Both the position numbers and the translations under genes were made by a program. This document shows, piece by piece, positions 7,693 to 17,266 of a stretch of DNA of 64,000 nt. The stretch is from the NCBI RefSeq assembly GCF_010731595.1, contig NZ_AP022582.1, positions 3,596,001 to 3,660,000 on the forward strand. Reading direction: 5' to 3'. The stretch's first letter is position 1, and each line of letters opens with the position of its first letter. The notes under the pieces are model-generated. The model was not told the origin of the DNA, did not search any database, and worked only from the letters and a program-made list of their open reading frames with translations. Source of the DNA: Mycobacterium seoulense. Its GTDB lineage: Bacteria > Actinomycetota > Actinomycetes > Mycobacteriales > Mycobacteriaceae.

Positions 7693-8517
7693 ATGCCCCG
7701 CTTTGACCCCCTACCCGAACGCCGGCCGGCGATCGTCGCCGGCGCCTCGTCCGGCATCGGAGAGGCCACCGCCATCCAGCTCGCGGCACACGGCTTCCCG
7801 GTCGCCCTCGGCGCCCGCCGGGTCGAGAAGCTCAACGACATCGTCGGCAAGATCAACGCCGAAGGCGGCGAGGCGGTCGGATTCCACTTGGACGTCACCG
7901 ACCCCAACTCGGTCAAATCGTTTGTCGCGCAGTCGGTCGACGCGCTCGGCGACATCGAGGTACTGGTGACCGGCGCGGGTGACACCTACTTCGGCAAGCT
8001 CGCCGAGATCACCACCGAGGAGTTCGAGTCGCAGCTGCAGATCCACCTCGTGGGCGCCAACCGGCTGGCCGCCGCCGTGCTGCCGGGCATGCTGGAGCGG
8101 CAGCGTGGGGACTTGATCTTCGTCGGCTCCGATGTGGCCCTGCGTCAGCGGCCGCACATGGGCGCCTACGGCGCCGCCAAGGCCGCGCTCGTCGCGATGG
8201 TCACCAACTTTCAGATGGAGCTCGAAGGCACCGGCGTGCGGGCATCGATCGTGCACCCCGGTCCCACGAAGACGTCGATGGGCTGGAGCCTGCCGGCCGA
8301 GAAGATCGGCCCCGCGCTCGAAGACTGGGCCAAGTGGGGCCAGGCTCGCCACGACTACTTCCTGCGTGCGGCGGACCTGGCGCGAGCCATCACGTTCGTC
8401 GCCGAAACCCCGCGCGGTGGCTTCGTCGCGAATATGGAACTTCAGCCGGAGGCCCCGTTGGCCGACAAGAAAGATCGCCAGAAACTCGCGCTCGGCGAAG
8501 AGGGGATGCCGTCATGA
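7693..8517 (+). CDS. Short-chain dehydrogenase/reductase (Rv0765c-like)
   Basis: 274 residues. The coenzyme motif GASSGIGEATA is near residue 17 and GARRVEK follows as the second strand. The catalytic serine is in FVGSDVALR and the Tyr-x-x-x-Lys motif is YGAAK in GAYGAAKAALVAM. It is a classical SDR predicted to oxidise or reduce a hydroxyl/ketone with NADP(H). The ATG directly follows the cyp123 stop and its own stop overlaps the cyp51 start (ATGA), so it is translated as part of a P450-SDR-P450 unit. It is a candidate partner that processes the P450 product. The ORF fits the family length with no lesion. Confidence 0.92.
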   Translation: MPRFDPLPERRPAIVAGASSGIGEATAIQLAAHGFPVALGARRVEKLNDIVGKINAEGGEAVGFHLDVTDPNSVKSFVAQSVDALGDIEVLVTGAGDTYFGKLAEITTEEFESQLQIHLVGANRLAAAVLPGMLERQRGDLIFVGSDVALRQRPHMGAYGAAKAALVAMVTNFQMELEGTGVRASIVHPGPTKTSMGWSLPAEKIGPALEDWAKWGQARHDYFLRAADLARAITFVAETPRGGFVANMELQPEAPLADKKDRQKLALGEEGMPS

Positions 8518-9869
8518 CAACTACCGCTATCGTCCCGCGGGTCTCCGGGGGCGAGGAGGAGCACGGCCACCTCGAGGAATTCCGCACGGAACCAATCGGT
8601 TTGATGAAGCGCGTCCGCGAAGAGTGCGGCGACGTGGGCTGGTTCCAGCTGGTCGACAAGCACGTCATCCTGCTCTCCGGCGCGGGGGCCAACGAATTCT
8701 TCTTCCGCTCGGCGGACGAGGAGCTGGACCAGGCCGAGGCGTACCCCTTCATGACACCGATCTTCGGCAAGGGCGTGGTGTTCGACGCCAGCCCCGAGCG
8801 GCGCAAGGAGATGTTGCACAACTCCGCGCTGCGCGGCGAGCAGATGAAGGGCCACGCCGCCACCATCGAGGGCGAAGTCAAGAAGATGATCGCCAACTGG
8901 GGCGACGAGGGCGAGATCGAGCTGCTCGACTTCTTCGCCGAGCTGACCATCTACACCTCGACCGCCTGCCTGATCGGGCTGAAGTTCCGCGAGCAGCTCG
9001 ACCACCGGTTTGCGGAGTACTACCACATGCTGGAGCGCGGCACCGACCCGCTGTGCTACGTCGATCCGTACCTACCGATCGAGAGCTTCCGGCTGCGTGA
9101 CGAGGCGCGCGTCAAGCTCGTCGCCCTGGTGCAGGAGATCATGGACCAACGGCTGGCCAATCCGCCCAAGGACAAGGCCGACCGCGACATGCTCGACGTC
9201 CTGGTCTCGATCAAGGACGAAGAAGGCAATCCCCGGTTCTCCGCCGACGAGGTCACCGGGATGTTCATCTCGCTGATGTTCGCGGGGCACCACACCAGCT
9301 CGGGGACGTCGGCCTGGACGTTGATCGAGCTGATCCGCCATCCCGACGTCTACGCCGAGGTGCTGGCCGAGCTCGAGGAGCTGTACGCCGACGGCCAGGA
9401 GGTGAGTTTCCATGCCCTGCGGTCGATTCCGAAGCTGGACAACGTGGTCAAGGAGACCCTGCGACTGCACCCGCCGCTGATCATCCTGATGCGGGTCGCC
9501 AAGGGCGAGTTCGAGGTCGAGGGCTTCCCGATCCACGCCGGTGACTACGTCGCGGCGTCCCCGGCGATCTCGAACCGCATTCCCGAGGACTTTCCCGATC
9601 CGGACGCGTTCAAGCCCGATCGCTACAACAAGCCCGAGCAGGCCGACATCGTCAACCGGTGGACCTGGATTCCGTTCGGTGCGGGGCGACACCGCTGTGT
9701 CGGCGCCGCTTTCGCCCAGATGCAGATCAAGGCGATCTTCTCGGTTTTGTTGCGCGAGTATGAGTTCGAGATGGCCCAGCCGGCCGACAGCTATCACAAC
9801 GACCACTCGAAGATGGTCGTCCAGCTCGCGCGGCCCGCGAAGGTCCGCTACCGCAAGCGCAATGCGTAG
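8514..9869 (+). CDS. cyp51: Lanosterol 14-alpha-demethylase-type cytochrome P450 CYP51
   Basis: 451 residues, the same length as M. tuberculosis CYP51. The I helix is FISLMFAGHHTSSGTSAW with the CYP51-type histidine pair, the K-helix motif is KETLRLHPP, and the heme loop FGAGRHRCVGAAFAQMQ carries the iron-ligand cysteine near residue 394. The family removes the 14-alpha-methyl group of sterols. The mycobacterial enzyme does this in vitro although its natural substrate is unclear, and it is the target of azoles. The ATG at 8514 overlaps the SDR stop, and the ferredoxin follows 12 bases after the stop, the conserved mycobacterial pairing. Confidence 0.97.
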   Translation: MTTTAIVPRVSGGEEEHGHLEEFRTEPIGLMKRVREECGDVGWFQLVDKHVILLSGAGANEFFFRSADEELDQAEAYPFMTPIFGKGVVFDASPERRKEMLHNSALRGEQMKGHAATIEGEVKKMIANWGDEGEIELLDFFAELTIYTSTACLIGLKFREQLDHRFAEYYHMLERGTDPLCYVDPYLPIESFRLRDEARVKLVALVQEIMDQRLANPPKDKADRDMLDVLVSIKDEEGNPRFSADEVTGMFISLMFAGHHTSSGTSAWTLIELIRHPDVYAEVLAELEELYADGQEVSFHALRSIPKLDNVVKETLRLHPPLIILMRVAKGEFEVEGFPIHAGDYVAASPAISNRIPEDFPDPDAFKPDRYNKPEQADIVNRWTWIPFGAGRHRCVGAAFAQMQIKAIFSVLLREYEFEMAQPADSYHNDHSKMVVQLARPAKVRYRKRNA

Positions 9870-10099
<230 letters not shown>

Positions 10100-10100
<1 letters not shown>

Positions 10101-10639
10101 TGGCGTCACGCGAGGAACTCGAGGCCTGGGTCGACCGCTGGCTGCAGGCCAACAAGGACTGCGAGAAGGCCGGTGACTGGCGGCCATTGGCGGACTTCTA
10201 CACCCGGGACGCGACCTACGGCTGGAACATCGGCCCCAAGGAAGACGTGATGTGCGTCGGCGTCGACGAGATCCGTGACATCGCCCTCGGCCTGGAGATG
10301 GAGGGCCTGGAGAACTGGGTGTACGAGTACCAGAAGGTGCTCATCGACGAGAAGCAGGGCGAGATCGTCGGCTTCTGGAAGCAGATCGTCAACAAGTCCG
10401 ACGGCACCCAGGACGAGATCTACGGCATCGGTGGCAGCTGGTTCCGCCTGAACGACGAGAACCTCATCGAGTGGCAACGCGACTTCTTCGACTTCGGTCA
10501 CGTCGCGAAGATGTTCGCGACGCTGATCGAATCGGGCGACCTCAGCGCCGGCATGCAGAAACGAATCGAGCGCAGCATCGCCGGCGAGAAGCTGCCGGGC
10601 TATTACCCGCTTGGCCAGGCACCGGTCCCGATCTGGTGA
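10100..10639 (+). CDS. NTF2/SnoaL-like protein (Rv0762c-like)
   Basis: 179 residues, cytoplasmic, with no signal or membrane segment. The N-terminal WVDRWLQANKDCEKAGDWRPL and FYTRDATYGWNIGP resemble the helix-plus-strand start of NTF2-fold proteins such as SnoaL and ketosteroid isomerases, in which a small cone-shaped pocket binds steroids or polyketides. The start codon overlaps the ferredoxin stop (TAATG), so translation is coupled. M. tuberculosis Rv0762c is in the same position. The function is unknown; steroid or isoprenoid handling is an inference from CYP51 and the second NTF2-like gene at 14008. Confidence 0.8.
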
Positions 10640-10781
10640 ACGGACCAACCAAGCATTTGATTTGTTGCACGCGCTATGCTGACGCGACGAGGGTGCCTGT
10701 GGCGCCCGTCACCAAGTTGTCCGGCATGAAGGGGCCGGGCAGCTCTGATCGATTCAAAGGCGAAATGGGGTCAGGACCATC

Positions 10782-11909
10782 GTGAAGACAAAAGGCGCAC
10801 TGATCTGGGAGTTCAACCAGCCCTGGTCCATCGAGGAAATCGAGATCGGCGACCCGCAAGCGCACGAGGTCAAGATCCAGATGGAAGCGGCGGGCATGTG
10901 CCACTCCGATCACCACCTCGTGACCGGCGGAATCCCGATGGCCGGCTTCCCCGTGCTCGGCGGGCATGAGGGTGCCGGCATCGTCACCGAGGTCGGTCCG
11001 GGCGTGGAGGACATCGCCCCGGGCGACCACGTGGTGCTGTCCTTCATCCCGTCCTGTGGGCAATGCCCGACGTGCCAGTCCGGCCTGCGCAACCTGTGCG
11101 ACCTGGGGGCCGGCCTGCTCGGCGGCGCGGCCGTCTCCGACGGCACCTTCCGCATCCAGGCCCGCGGCCAGAACGTCTTCCCGATGACCCTGCTGGGCAC
11201 CTTCTCGCCGTACATGGTGGTGCACCGCAGCTCGGTCGTGAAGATCGACCCGTCGGTCCCGTTCGAGGTGGCCGCCCTGGTCGGCTGCGGCGTCACCACC
11301 GGCTACGGCTCGGCGGTCCGCACCGCCGACATCCGGCCGGGTCAAGACGTCGCCATCGTCGGCGTCGGTGGGGTCGGCATGGCCGCGCTGCAGGGCGCCG
11401 TCGCCGCCGGCGCACGCTACATCTTCGCGATCGATCCGGTCGAATGGAAGCGGGATCAGGCGCTGAAATTCGGTGCCACTCATGTCTACCCGGACATCAA
11501 CGCCGCGTTGATGGGCATCATGGAGGTCACCTACGGCCTGATGGCGCACAAGGTCGTGGTCACCGTCGGCGAGCTGCAGGGCGCCGACGTCGACAACTAC
11601 CTCAACATCACCCAAAAGGGTGGCACCTGCGTGCTGACCGCCATCGGCAGCCTGCTGGACACGAACGTGACGCTGAACCTGGCGATGCTGACCCTGATGC
11701 AGAAGAACCTGCAGGGCACCATCTTCGGCGGCGGCAACCCGCAGTACGACATCCCGCAGCTGCTGTCGATGTACAAGGCCGGCAAGCTGAACCTGGACGA
11801 CATGATCACCCGCCAGTACCGACTCGAGCAGATCAACGACGGCTACCAGGACATGCTGGACGGCAAGAACATTCGCGGTGTCATCCGGTACACGGACGCC
11901 GACAGGTAA
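10782..11909 (+). CDS. adhB: Zinc-type alcohol dehydrogenase AdhB (Rv0761c-like)
   Basis: 375 residues, a medium-chain dehydrogenase. The catalytic zinc site is visible as GMCHSDHH and the GHEGAGIVTEVG stretch. The structural zinc cysteines form the cluster CGQCPTCQSGLRNLC, and the NAD-binding motif is VGVGGVGMAALQGA. It matches AdhB of M. tuberculosis in length and neighbours. It oxidises alcohols to aldehydes with NAD, possibly with a mycothiol- or formaldehyde-related relative. The start is GTG at 10782, after GGGGTCAGGA. The 142 bases upstream hold no gene and may contain its own promoter. It is followed 18 bases later by the FadH-like flavoenzyme. Confidence 0.92.
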   Translation: MKTKGALIWEFNQPWSIEEIEIGDPQAHEVKIQMEAAGMCHSDHHLVTGGIPMAGFPVLGGHEGAGIVTEVGPGVEDIAPGDHVVLSFIPSCGQCPTCQSGLRNLCDLGAGLLGGAAVSDGTFRIQARGQNVFPMTLLGTFSPYMVVHRSSVVKIDPSVPFEVAALVGCGVTTGYGSAVRTADIRPGQDVAIVGVGGVGMAALQGAVAAGARYIFAIDPVEWKRDQALKFGATHVYPDINAALMGIMEVTYGLMAHKVVVTVGELQGADVDNYLNITQKGGTCVLTAIGSLLDTNVTLNLAMLTLMQKNLQGTIFGGGNPQYDIPQLLSMYKAGKLNLDDMITRQYRLEQINDGYQDMLDGKNIRGVIRYTDADR

Positions 11910-11927
11910 GAGCCGCCCCAACCGACT

Positions 11928-13991
11928 GTGTCCCCCGTGACGGGGTTCGGGCACCTGCTGGCGCCGGGACGGATCGGCGCCATGACGGTGCGCAACCGCG
12001 TGGTGATGTCTCCGATGGAGACCATGTACGGCACGCCCGACGGGTTGCCGTCGGAGCGCACCCGCGATTACTTCGCCGCCCGCGCCGAGGGCGGCGTGGG
12101 CCTGATCACCCTGGGCGCCACCGGGATCGACAATCAACACCCCGAGACTCCCGGTGGGTTGCACCTGGCGACCGACGAGGCCGTCCACGCGCACCGGGCG
12201 CTCGTGGAAGTGGTGCACGAGCACGGCGCCAAGATCCAGCCCCAGCTGGTGCACGCCGGGCCCGACGGGCTGGGGCCCGAGATCTTCGGTGTCACATCGG
12301 TGGGGCCCTCGGTGATTCCGTCCTACCTCACCGGGCGGCCGTCGGTCGAGATCAGCAAGCAGCAGCTGTGCGCAGTGTTGGATCTGTTCAAGGCCGCGGC
12401 GCGCCGTGCCGTCGAGGCCGGGTACGACGGCATCGAGTTGCACGCAGCGCACGGCTACATGCTGCTGGGCTCGTTCCTTGCCCCACAACGCAATCGGCGT
12501 ACCGACGAGTATCGCGGCGATTCGGCGCGTGGGCGGGCGCGGGTGGTGATGGACGCGCTCGCCGCGATCCGCTCCGAGATCGGTGACACCGTGCCGATCA
12601 CGCTGCGCATCTCCGGCTACGAACGGGTCGCCGGCGGGCGGCCCATCTTCGAGACCGCACAGCTGGCCCCGGAATTCGTCGCCGCGGGCGTCAACGCGTT
12701 CCATGTCAGCGGCGGCGTGATCGACCGGCTGGTGACCGGCATGGTCAACGGCGCCGACGACGGCGACGAGCTCAACGTCGGGGCCGCGGCGGCTGTCAAG
12801 CAGGTGGTCGACGTGCCGGTGATCGCCGTCGGCCGCATCCACGACCCGGTGCGGGCCGAACGGATCCTGGCCGACGGGCGCGCCGACTTCGTCGCGATGG
12901 GACGCCCCCTGCTGGCCGATCCCGAGCTGCCCCGCAAACTCCGCGACGGGCGGGCGCACCGGATTCGCAAGTGCATCTCCTGCGAGAACTGCATCGACGC
13001 AATGGAACAGCGTTTCTCCGTCGACTGCGCCGTCAATCCACGCACCGGCAAAGAACGCCAGTTGTCGCCGGTCCCGGTCGGACGCCCCAAGCGCGTGGTG
13101 GTCATCGGTGGCGGGCCGGCCGGGCTGGAGGCCGCCCGGGTCGCCGCCGAGCGGGGCCACCGCGTCAGCCTTTTCGAGCGGAGCTCCGCGCTGGGCGGCG
13201 CGCTGCGCTGGGCGTCGGTTCTGCATCCGGAGAACCAGCCGTTCCTGCGCTACCTGCGCGACGAAATGAAACTCAGCAGCGCGAAGGTCGCGCTCGGCCA
13301 GAATGTTTCGGCTCAGGACATCGTCGACGCCGCCCCGGACGCGGTCATCGTGGCCACCGGCGGCCGCGTGGCCGTGCCGGCGATCCCCGGTTCCGACCTA
13401 CCGCACGTCCACACCGGGCCCGGGTTGCGCGAATTGCTCGGCGGGCAAGCAGGATCCGGCGCCCCGGCCTGGCAGCGGCTGGGTGCCGTCGCCCTGGGCG
13501 GGTGGCGGCAGCGGCTGGTGCGTCCCACCGCGGTCCGGCTGGCCAGTCGCGCCTGGATGCCGCTCGGGCGCCGGTGCGCCATCGTGGGCGGCGACCTGGT
13601 CGCCCTGGAACTGGCCGAGTTCCTGGCGAGCCGGGGCCGCCTGGTGTCGATACTCGAGTCCGGCAAGAACATCGCCCCCGAAGTGGGCAACAAACGCAGG
13701 ACCGAGCATATGGATCGACTCGACCGGCTGGGCGTCACCGTGCACGTCCGCGCAACCGTGGAGCGGATCACCACCGAAGCGGTGATGTTCACCCCCGCCG
13801 GTGGCACCACCCGACAGCTGCAGGCCGACACCGCCGTGCTGGCCGGGACGGTCGAACCCGATACGACGTTGTTCGATGCGCTGGTCGCCGCCCTGCCCGG
13901 CGCCGAGGTGTACGCCGCGGGCGACTGCACCGGGCTGGGGCTGATCCGCAAGGCCACCGAGGAAGGCGCGCGCGCCGCGTGCGCAATCTAG
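11928..13991 (+). CDS. FadH-type NADH:flavin oxidoreductase (2,4-dienoyl-CoA reductase family)
   Basis: 687 residues in two parts. Residues 1-340 are an Old-Yellow-Enzyme FMN barrel (RIGAMTVRNRVVMSPMETMYG, then HAAHGYMLLGSFLAPQRNRR). A 4Fe-4S site follows at C349, C352, C355 and C367 (CISCENC). The C-terminal half binds FAD/NAD (VVVIGGGPAGLEAARVAAERG, and CAIVGGDLVALELAEFLASRG). This is the architecture of bacterial FadH and trimethylamine dehydrogenase, which reduce conjugated C=C bonds or demethylate amines. The start is GTG 11928. M. tuberculosis has adhB next to Rv0760c, so this gene is an insertion in the row, in the same direction and without polarity effects. The substrate is unknown; a dienoyl or enone product of P450/ADH chemistry is plausible. 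Confidence 0.9.
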   Translation: MSPVTGFGHLLAPGRIGAMTVRNRVVMSPMETMYGTPDGLPSERTRDYFAARAEGGVGLITLGATGIDNQHPETPGGLHLATDEAVHAHRALVEVVHEHGAKIQPQLVHAGPDGLGPEIFGVTSVGPSVIPSYLTGRPSVEISKQQLCAVLDLFKAAARRAVEAGYDGIELHAAHGYMLLGSFLAPQRNRRTDEYRGDSARGRARVVMDALAAIRSEIGDTVPITLRISGYERVAGGRPIFETAQLAPEFVAAGVNAFHVSGGVIDRLVTGMVNGADDGDELNVGAAAAVKQVVDVPVIAVGRIHDPVRAERILADGRADFVAMGRPLLADPELPRKLRDGRAHRIRKCISCENCIDAMEQRFSVDCAVNPRTGKERQLSPVPVGRPKRVVVIGGGPAGLEAARVAAERGHRVSLFERSSALGGALRWASVLHPENQPFLRYLRDEMKLSSAKVALGQNVSAQDIVDAAPDAVIVATGGRVAVPAIPGSDLPHVHTGPGLRELLGGQAGSGAPAWQRLGAVALGGWRQRLVRPTAVRLASRAWMPLGRRCAIVGGDLVALELAEFLASRGRLVSILESGKNIAPEVGNKRRTEHMDRLDRLGVTVHVRATVERITTEAVMFTPAGGTTRQLQADTAVLAGTVEPDTTLFDALVAALPGAEVYAAGDCTGLGLIRKATEEGARAACAI

Positions 13992-14007
13992 TGACAGGAG
14001 AACCGAA

Positions 14008-14445
14008 ATGACCAAGGCCGAAGAATCGCAAGCATCCCAGGCCACACCGGCGCTGGCCGCCTCCCAAGCCTCGTGGCGGTGCGTGCAAGCGCACGACCGG
14101 GAGGGCTGGCTGGCCCTGATGGCCGACGACGTCGTCATCGAGGACCCGATCGGCAAATCGGTGACCAACCCGGATGGCACCGGGGTCCGCGGCAAAGAAG
14201 CCGTCGGGGCGTTCTTCGACACCAACATCGCGACCAATCAGCTCTCCATCACGTGCGAAGAGACATTCCCGTCGAGTTCGCCCCACGAGGTCGCCCACAT
14301 CTTGGTGCTCAACAGCAAGTTCGAGGGCGGCTTCACGAGCTCGGTGCGCGGTGTGTTCACCTACGCGGTTAACGACTCCGGACTCATCACCAACATGCGC
14401 GGGTACTGGAACCTCGACGTCATGCAGTTCGGCAAGGAGGAGTGA
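14008..14445 (+). CDS. Ketosteroid-isomerase-like NTF2-fold protein (Rv0760c-like)
   Basis: 145 residues. The SnoaL/ketosteroid isomerase pattern is visible: helix SWRCVQAHDREGWLALMADDVVIEDPIG, then VRGKEAVGAFFDTNI, and the strand-rich C-terminal half ending in MRGYWNLDVMQFGKEE. M. tuberculosis Rv0760c is a structurally known NTF2-fold protein that binds steroids with little isomerase activity; the same may hold here. The start ATG at 14008 has an AGGAGA ribosome site and lies 16 bases after the flavoenzyme, so it probably belongs to the adhB transcript. It is a second NTF2-fold protein 3.4 kb from the one at 10100. Confidence 0.9.
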   Translation: MTKAEESQASQATPALAASQASWRCVQAHDREGWLALMADDVVIEDPIGKSVTNPDGTGVRGKEAVGAFFDTNIATNQLSITCEETFPSSSPHEVAHILVLNSKFEGGFTSSVRGVFTYAVNDSGLITNMRGYWNLDVMQFGKEE

Positions 14446-14514
14446 GGAGGCCGCGCGCCTGTCGCAAGCGGGCGCGCCCCCGGCCGAGAACTTCGACGCC
14501 CCTATGCTGGGGCC

Positions 14515-14919
14515 ATGGCGTCGATCTTCACCAAGATCATCAACCGTGAACTTCCCGGCCGCTTCGTCTACGAGGACGACGACGTCGTCGCGTTCTTGAC
14601 GATCGAGCCCATGACCCAAGGACACACGCTCGTCGTGCCCCGGGCGGAAATCGATCAATGGCAGGACGTCGACGGCGCGACGTTCGCCCGGATCATGGCC
14701 GTGAGTCAGCTCATCGGCAAGGCCGTGTGCAAGGCCTTCAAGACCGAGCGGGCGGGGTTGATCATCGCCGGGCTGGAGGTTCCCCATTTGCACGTGCACG
14801 TGTTCCCCACCCGCCGCCTGAGCGACTTCGGCTTCGCCAACGTCGACCGAAACCCGTCACCGGAATCCCTGGACGAGGCGCAGGCCAAGATCAAGGCGGC
14901 ACTGGCTCAGTTGGCGTGA
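14515..14919 (+). CDS. HIT-family nucleotide hydrolase (Rv0759c-like)
   Basis: 134 residues. The histidine triad motif HLHVHVF is at residues 91-97, preceded by the nucleotide-binding region [24 protein letters not shown] proteins hydrolyse nucleoside phosphoramidates or dinucleotides in the cytoplasm, a housekeeping role. A short spacer separates it from the NTF2-like gene. Its last 13 bases overlap the 3' end of the convergent phoR gene, so the two transcripts are antisense at their tails. The same HIT/phoR arrangement exists in M. tuberculosis (Rv0759c/Rv0758). Confidence 0.95.
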   Translation: MASIFTKIINRELPGRFVYEDDDVVAFLTIEPMTQGHTLVVPRAEIDQWQDVDGATFARIMAVSQLIGKAVCKAFKTERAGLIIAGLEVPHLHVHVFPTRRLSDFGFANVDRNPSPESLDEAQAKIKAALAQLA

Positions 14920-16349
14920 ACCGGCTCCTGCGCCGGCACCTCGCTGACGCGGGGCAGCGTCACGCGGAAACAGCAGCCCTCGCCGGGCGCGGTCGTCACC
15001 GTGACGGCGCCGCCGTGCGCGCGCACCAGCGAGTCGACGATCGATAGCCCCAACCCGGTACCTCCGCTGGTGCGCGCCCGCGACGAGTCGGTGCGATAGA
15101 ACCGCTCGAACACCCGCGACGCGTCCTGCTCGGTCATGCCCGGGCCCTCGTCCGCGACTTCGAGCACCGCGTCGTCGCCGCAGGTGCCGACCCGGACCGT
15201 GACGTCGGCGTTCTCCGGGGTGTGCTGCAAGGCGTTGGCGACGAGGTTGCTCAGCACCTGCCGGATCCGCGGTTCGTCGCCGAGCACCTCCGGGGTGCCG
15301 GGACCGTCCAGGACTTCCATGGCGATCTTGCGTTTGGGATCCATCGCCTGCGCGTCGTGTACGGCGTCGCTGGCCAGCGCCAGCAGGTCGACCCGGTTGT
15401 GTTCGAGCGGTCGTTGCACGTCGAGGCGGGCCAACAGCAGCAAGTCGTCGACCAGGAACCCCATCCGGCTGGCTTCGCTTTCGATGCGCGACAACAGCAT
15501 GGCGACGTCGCGCGCGGCACCCTGGCGATACAACTCCGCGAAGCCCCGGATGGTCGTCAGCGGGGTGCGCAGCTCGTGGCTGGCGTCGGTGATGAACCGC
15601 CGCATCCGCTCCTCGGAACCGCGGGCCTTCTCGGCCGACGACTCCGAGGAGGCGAGCGCTTGCTGGATCTGCGCGAGCATTCCGTTGAGGGCGAGGGAAA
15701 GCCGACCCACCTCGGTGCGCGGATCCCGTTCCGGCACACGGCGATCCAGCTGGCCGGCGGCGATCGCCGCGGCGGTTTGTTCGACCTCCGAGAGCGGCCG
15801 CAGGCTGCGCTGTACCACCGCGAAGCCGGCGATGCCGACCACCACCAGCACCGCCACCCCGATGCCGATCTGCAACCAGACCAGCGAGCTGACCGTGTGT
15901 TGGACGTCGGACAGGTCGATCGCGACGGTGGTCAGGCCGTGCGGCCCGCGCACCGACACCGCGCGCCACAGGATGCCGGATCCGTTGACCGACGGCAGCG
16001 TCGTCGGATTGGGCCCCACGTCGTTGTTGGGCGGCAGTGCCGGCTCGGAGTTGCGGTCGTTGATGGCGGTGAACGCGGTGCCGTCGGACCCGATGCCGCG
16101 CACGTAGAACTTCGACGGCGGCCGGGCCGGGTCGGGGCCCTCGTAGGGCGGCGGCGATTGCCGCCGCGGGGCCTGCGCCCAGCCGCGCGACGCGTCGAGC
16201 AGCGTCTGGTCGATCCGGCTGACCAGGCTGTGCCGCAGGATCGACGTGACGGCGATGCCCGAGGCCGCGAGGCCGCACGCCACCAGCACCAGGGTGGCGG
16301 CGACCAGCCCCACCCGGAGCGGCAATCCACGTCGATGCTGTTTGGTCAT
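14907..16349 (-). CDS. phoR: Two-component sensor histidine kinase PhoR
   Basis: 480 residues. There is a transmembrane helix at about 13-38, an extracytoplasmic sensor loop to about 158, a second helix at about 159-180, a HAMP linker, and the HisKA phosphoacceptor H258 in [14 protein letters not shown] HATPase domain follows with NALQH (N box), ADEGPGM (G1) and GGTGLGL (G2). PhoR phosphorylates PhoP; in M. tuberculosis the pair senses acidic pH or related signals and controls virulence lipids and secretion. It follows phoP by 41 bases and is co-transcribed. The sensor loop contains a proline-rich stretch ([17 protein letters not shown]) that may be the species-variable part. Confidence 0.97.
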   Translation of the reverse strand: MTKQHRRGLPLRVGLVAATLVLVACGLAASGIAVTSILRHSLVSRIDQTLLDASRGWAQAPRRQSPPPYEGPDPARPPSKFYVRGIGSDGTAFTAINDRNSEPALPPNNDVGPNPTTLPSVNGSGILWRAVSVRGPHGLTTVAIDLSDVQHTVSSLVWLQIGIGVAVLVVVGIAGFAVVQRSLRPLSEVEQTAAAIAAGQLDRRVPERDPRTEVGRLSLALNGMLAQIQQALASSESSAEKARGSEERMRRFITDASHELRTPLTTIRGFAELYRQGAARDVAMLLSRIESEASRMGFLVDDLLLLARLDVQRPLEHNRVDLLALASDAVHDAQAMDPKRKIAMEVLDGPGTPEVLGDEPRIRQVLSNLVANALQHTPENADVTVRVGTCGDDAVLEVADEGPGMTEQDASRVFERFYRTDSSRARTSGGTGLGLSIVDSLVRAHGGAVTVTTAPGEGCCFRVTLPRVSEVPAQEPVHAN

Positions 16350-16390
16350 GGGGGGTGAATCTTCGCTACCGCCGGTGACCGAGCGCGGCT

Positions 16391-17110
16391 TCAGCGCGGT
16401 TCCCGCAACACATAACCCACCCCGCGCAAGGTGTGCAGGAGGCGCTTCTCGCCGGTGTCGATCTTGCGGCGCAAATACGACACGTAGGACTCGACGACAT
16501 TGACGTCACCTCCGAAGTCGTACCGCCACACGTGATCGAGGATCTTGGGCTTGCTCAACACCGTGCCCGCATTGATCACAAAGTAACGCAGCAGTGTGAA
16601 TTCGGTCGGCGACAGGGAGACCGGCTCGCCGGCCTTCCACACCTCGTGGGTCTCCTCGTCGAGTTCGATGTCGGCGAACGTCAGCCGGGCGCTGCGGGGC
16701 TCCGCTCCGCCTTTGCCGGCGCGCCGGAGGATGACCCGCAACCGGGCAACCACCTCTTCGAGGCTGAACGGCTTGGTCACGTAGTCGTCGCCGCCGAGGG
16801 TCAGGCCGGCGATCTTGTCCTGCAACGAGTCTCGAGCGGTCAGGAACAACGCCGGGGCGTCGATGCCGTCGGCGCGCAGGCGCCGCAGCACGCCGAACCC
16901 GTCCATGCCGGGCATCATCACGTCCAGGATCACCGCGTCGGGACGGGCCTCGCGCGCCCGGTCCAGGGCTTGCGCTCCGTTGGTCGCGGTGTACACCTCG
17001 AACCCCTGGAACTTCAGGCTCACCGAAAGCAGCTCGACGATGTTGGCCTCGTCGTCGACCACGAGGACGCGAGCCTCCGATTTCGCTTCAGTTGGGATTG
17101 CCGCGGTCAT
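16391..17110 (-). CDS. phoP: Response regulator PhoP
   Basis: 239 residues. The receiver domain VLVVDDEANIVELLSVSL has its phospho-acceptor D63 in VILDVMMPGMDGFG and the switch lysine in DDYVTKPF. The OmpR-type winged helix (SPTEFTLLRYFVINAGTVLSKPKILDHVW, then VESYVSYLRRKID) is almost letter-for-letter the M. tuberculosis PhoP C-terminus as I recall it. It binds direct-repeat sites and regulates sulfolipid-type lipids, EspA-dependent secretion and pH responses. The N-terminus before the receiver is short. It leads the phoP-phoR operon and is divergent from the repeat protein at 17267, with 156 bases between the starts that must contain the phoP promoter. Confidence 0.98.
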   Translation of the reverse strand: MTAAIPTEAKSEARVLVVDDEANIVELLSVSLKFQGFEVYTATNGAQALDRAREARPDAVILDVMMPGMDGFGVLRRLRADGIDAPALFLTARDSLQDKIAGLTLGGDDYVTKPFSLEEVVARLRVILRRAGKGGAEPRSARLTFADIELDEETHEVWKAGEPVSLSPTEFTLLRYFVINAGTVLSKPKILDHVWRYDFGGDVNVVESYVSYLRRKIDTGEKRLLHTLRGVGYVLREPR

Positions 17111-17266
17111 CAGGTTCCTCTGCCCTTAGTTGTACGTTACCTATGTGAAGATTGTGTGGTTGCTGAAAGCTCAGTGCCAACACTCTGATAGTAGTCTGCC
17201 AGGAATCCGCTCATCGCCTTGGACCTGCAGGTCATAGCGCGGTCGCGTCGCGAATAAACTCGTGGG

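Noticed and set aside
10674..13226. 850-residue minus-strand open frame across adhB and the flavoenzyme
   Set aside because: It is a GC-rich shadow; the plus strand encodes clear AdhB and FadH-like proteins with complete motifs, and the minus translation has no domain.
17111..17266. Direct repeat PhoP-type site in the phoP upstream region
   Set aside because: Only loose similarity to the published TCACAGC repeat pattern; spacing and bases do not fit well enough to claim.
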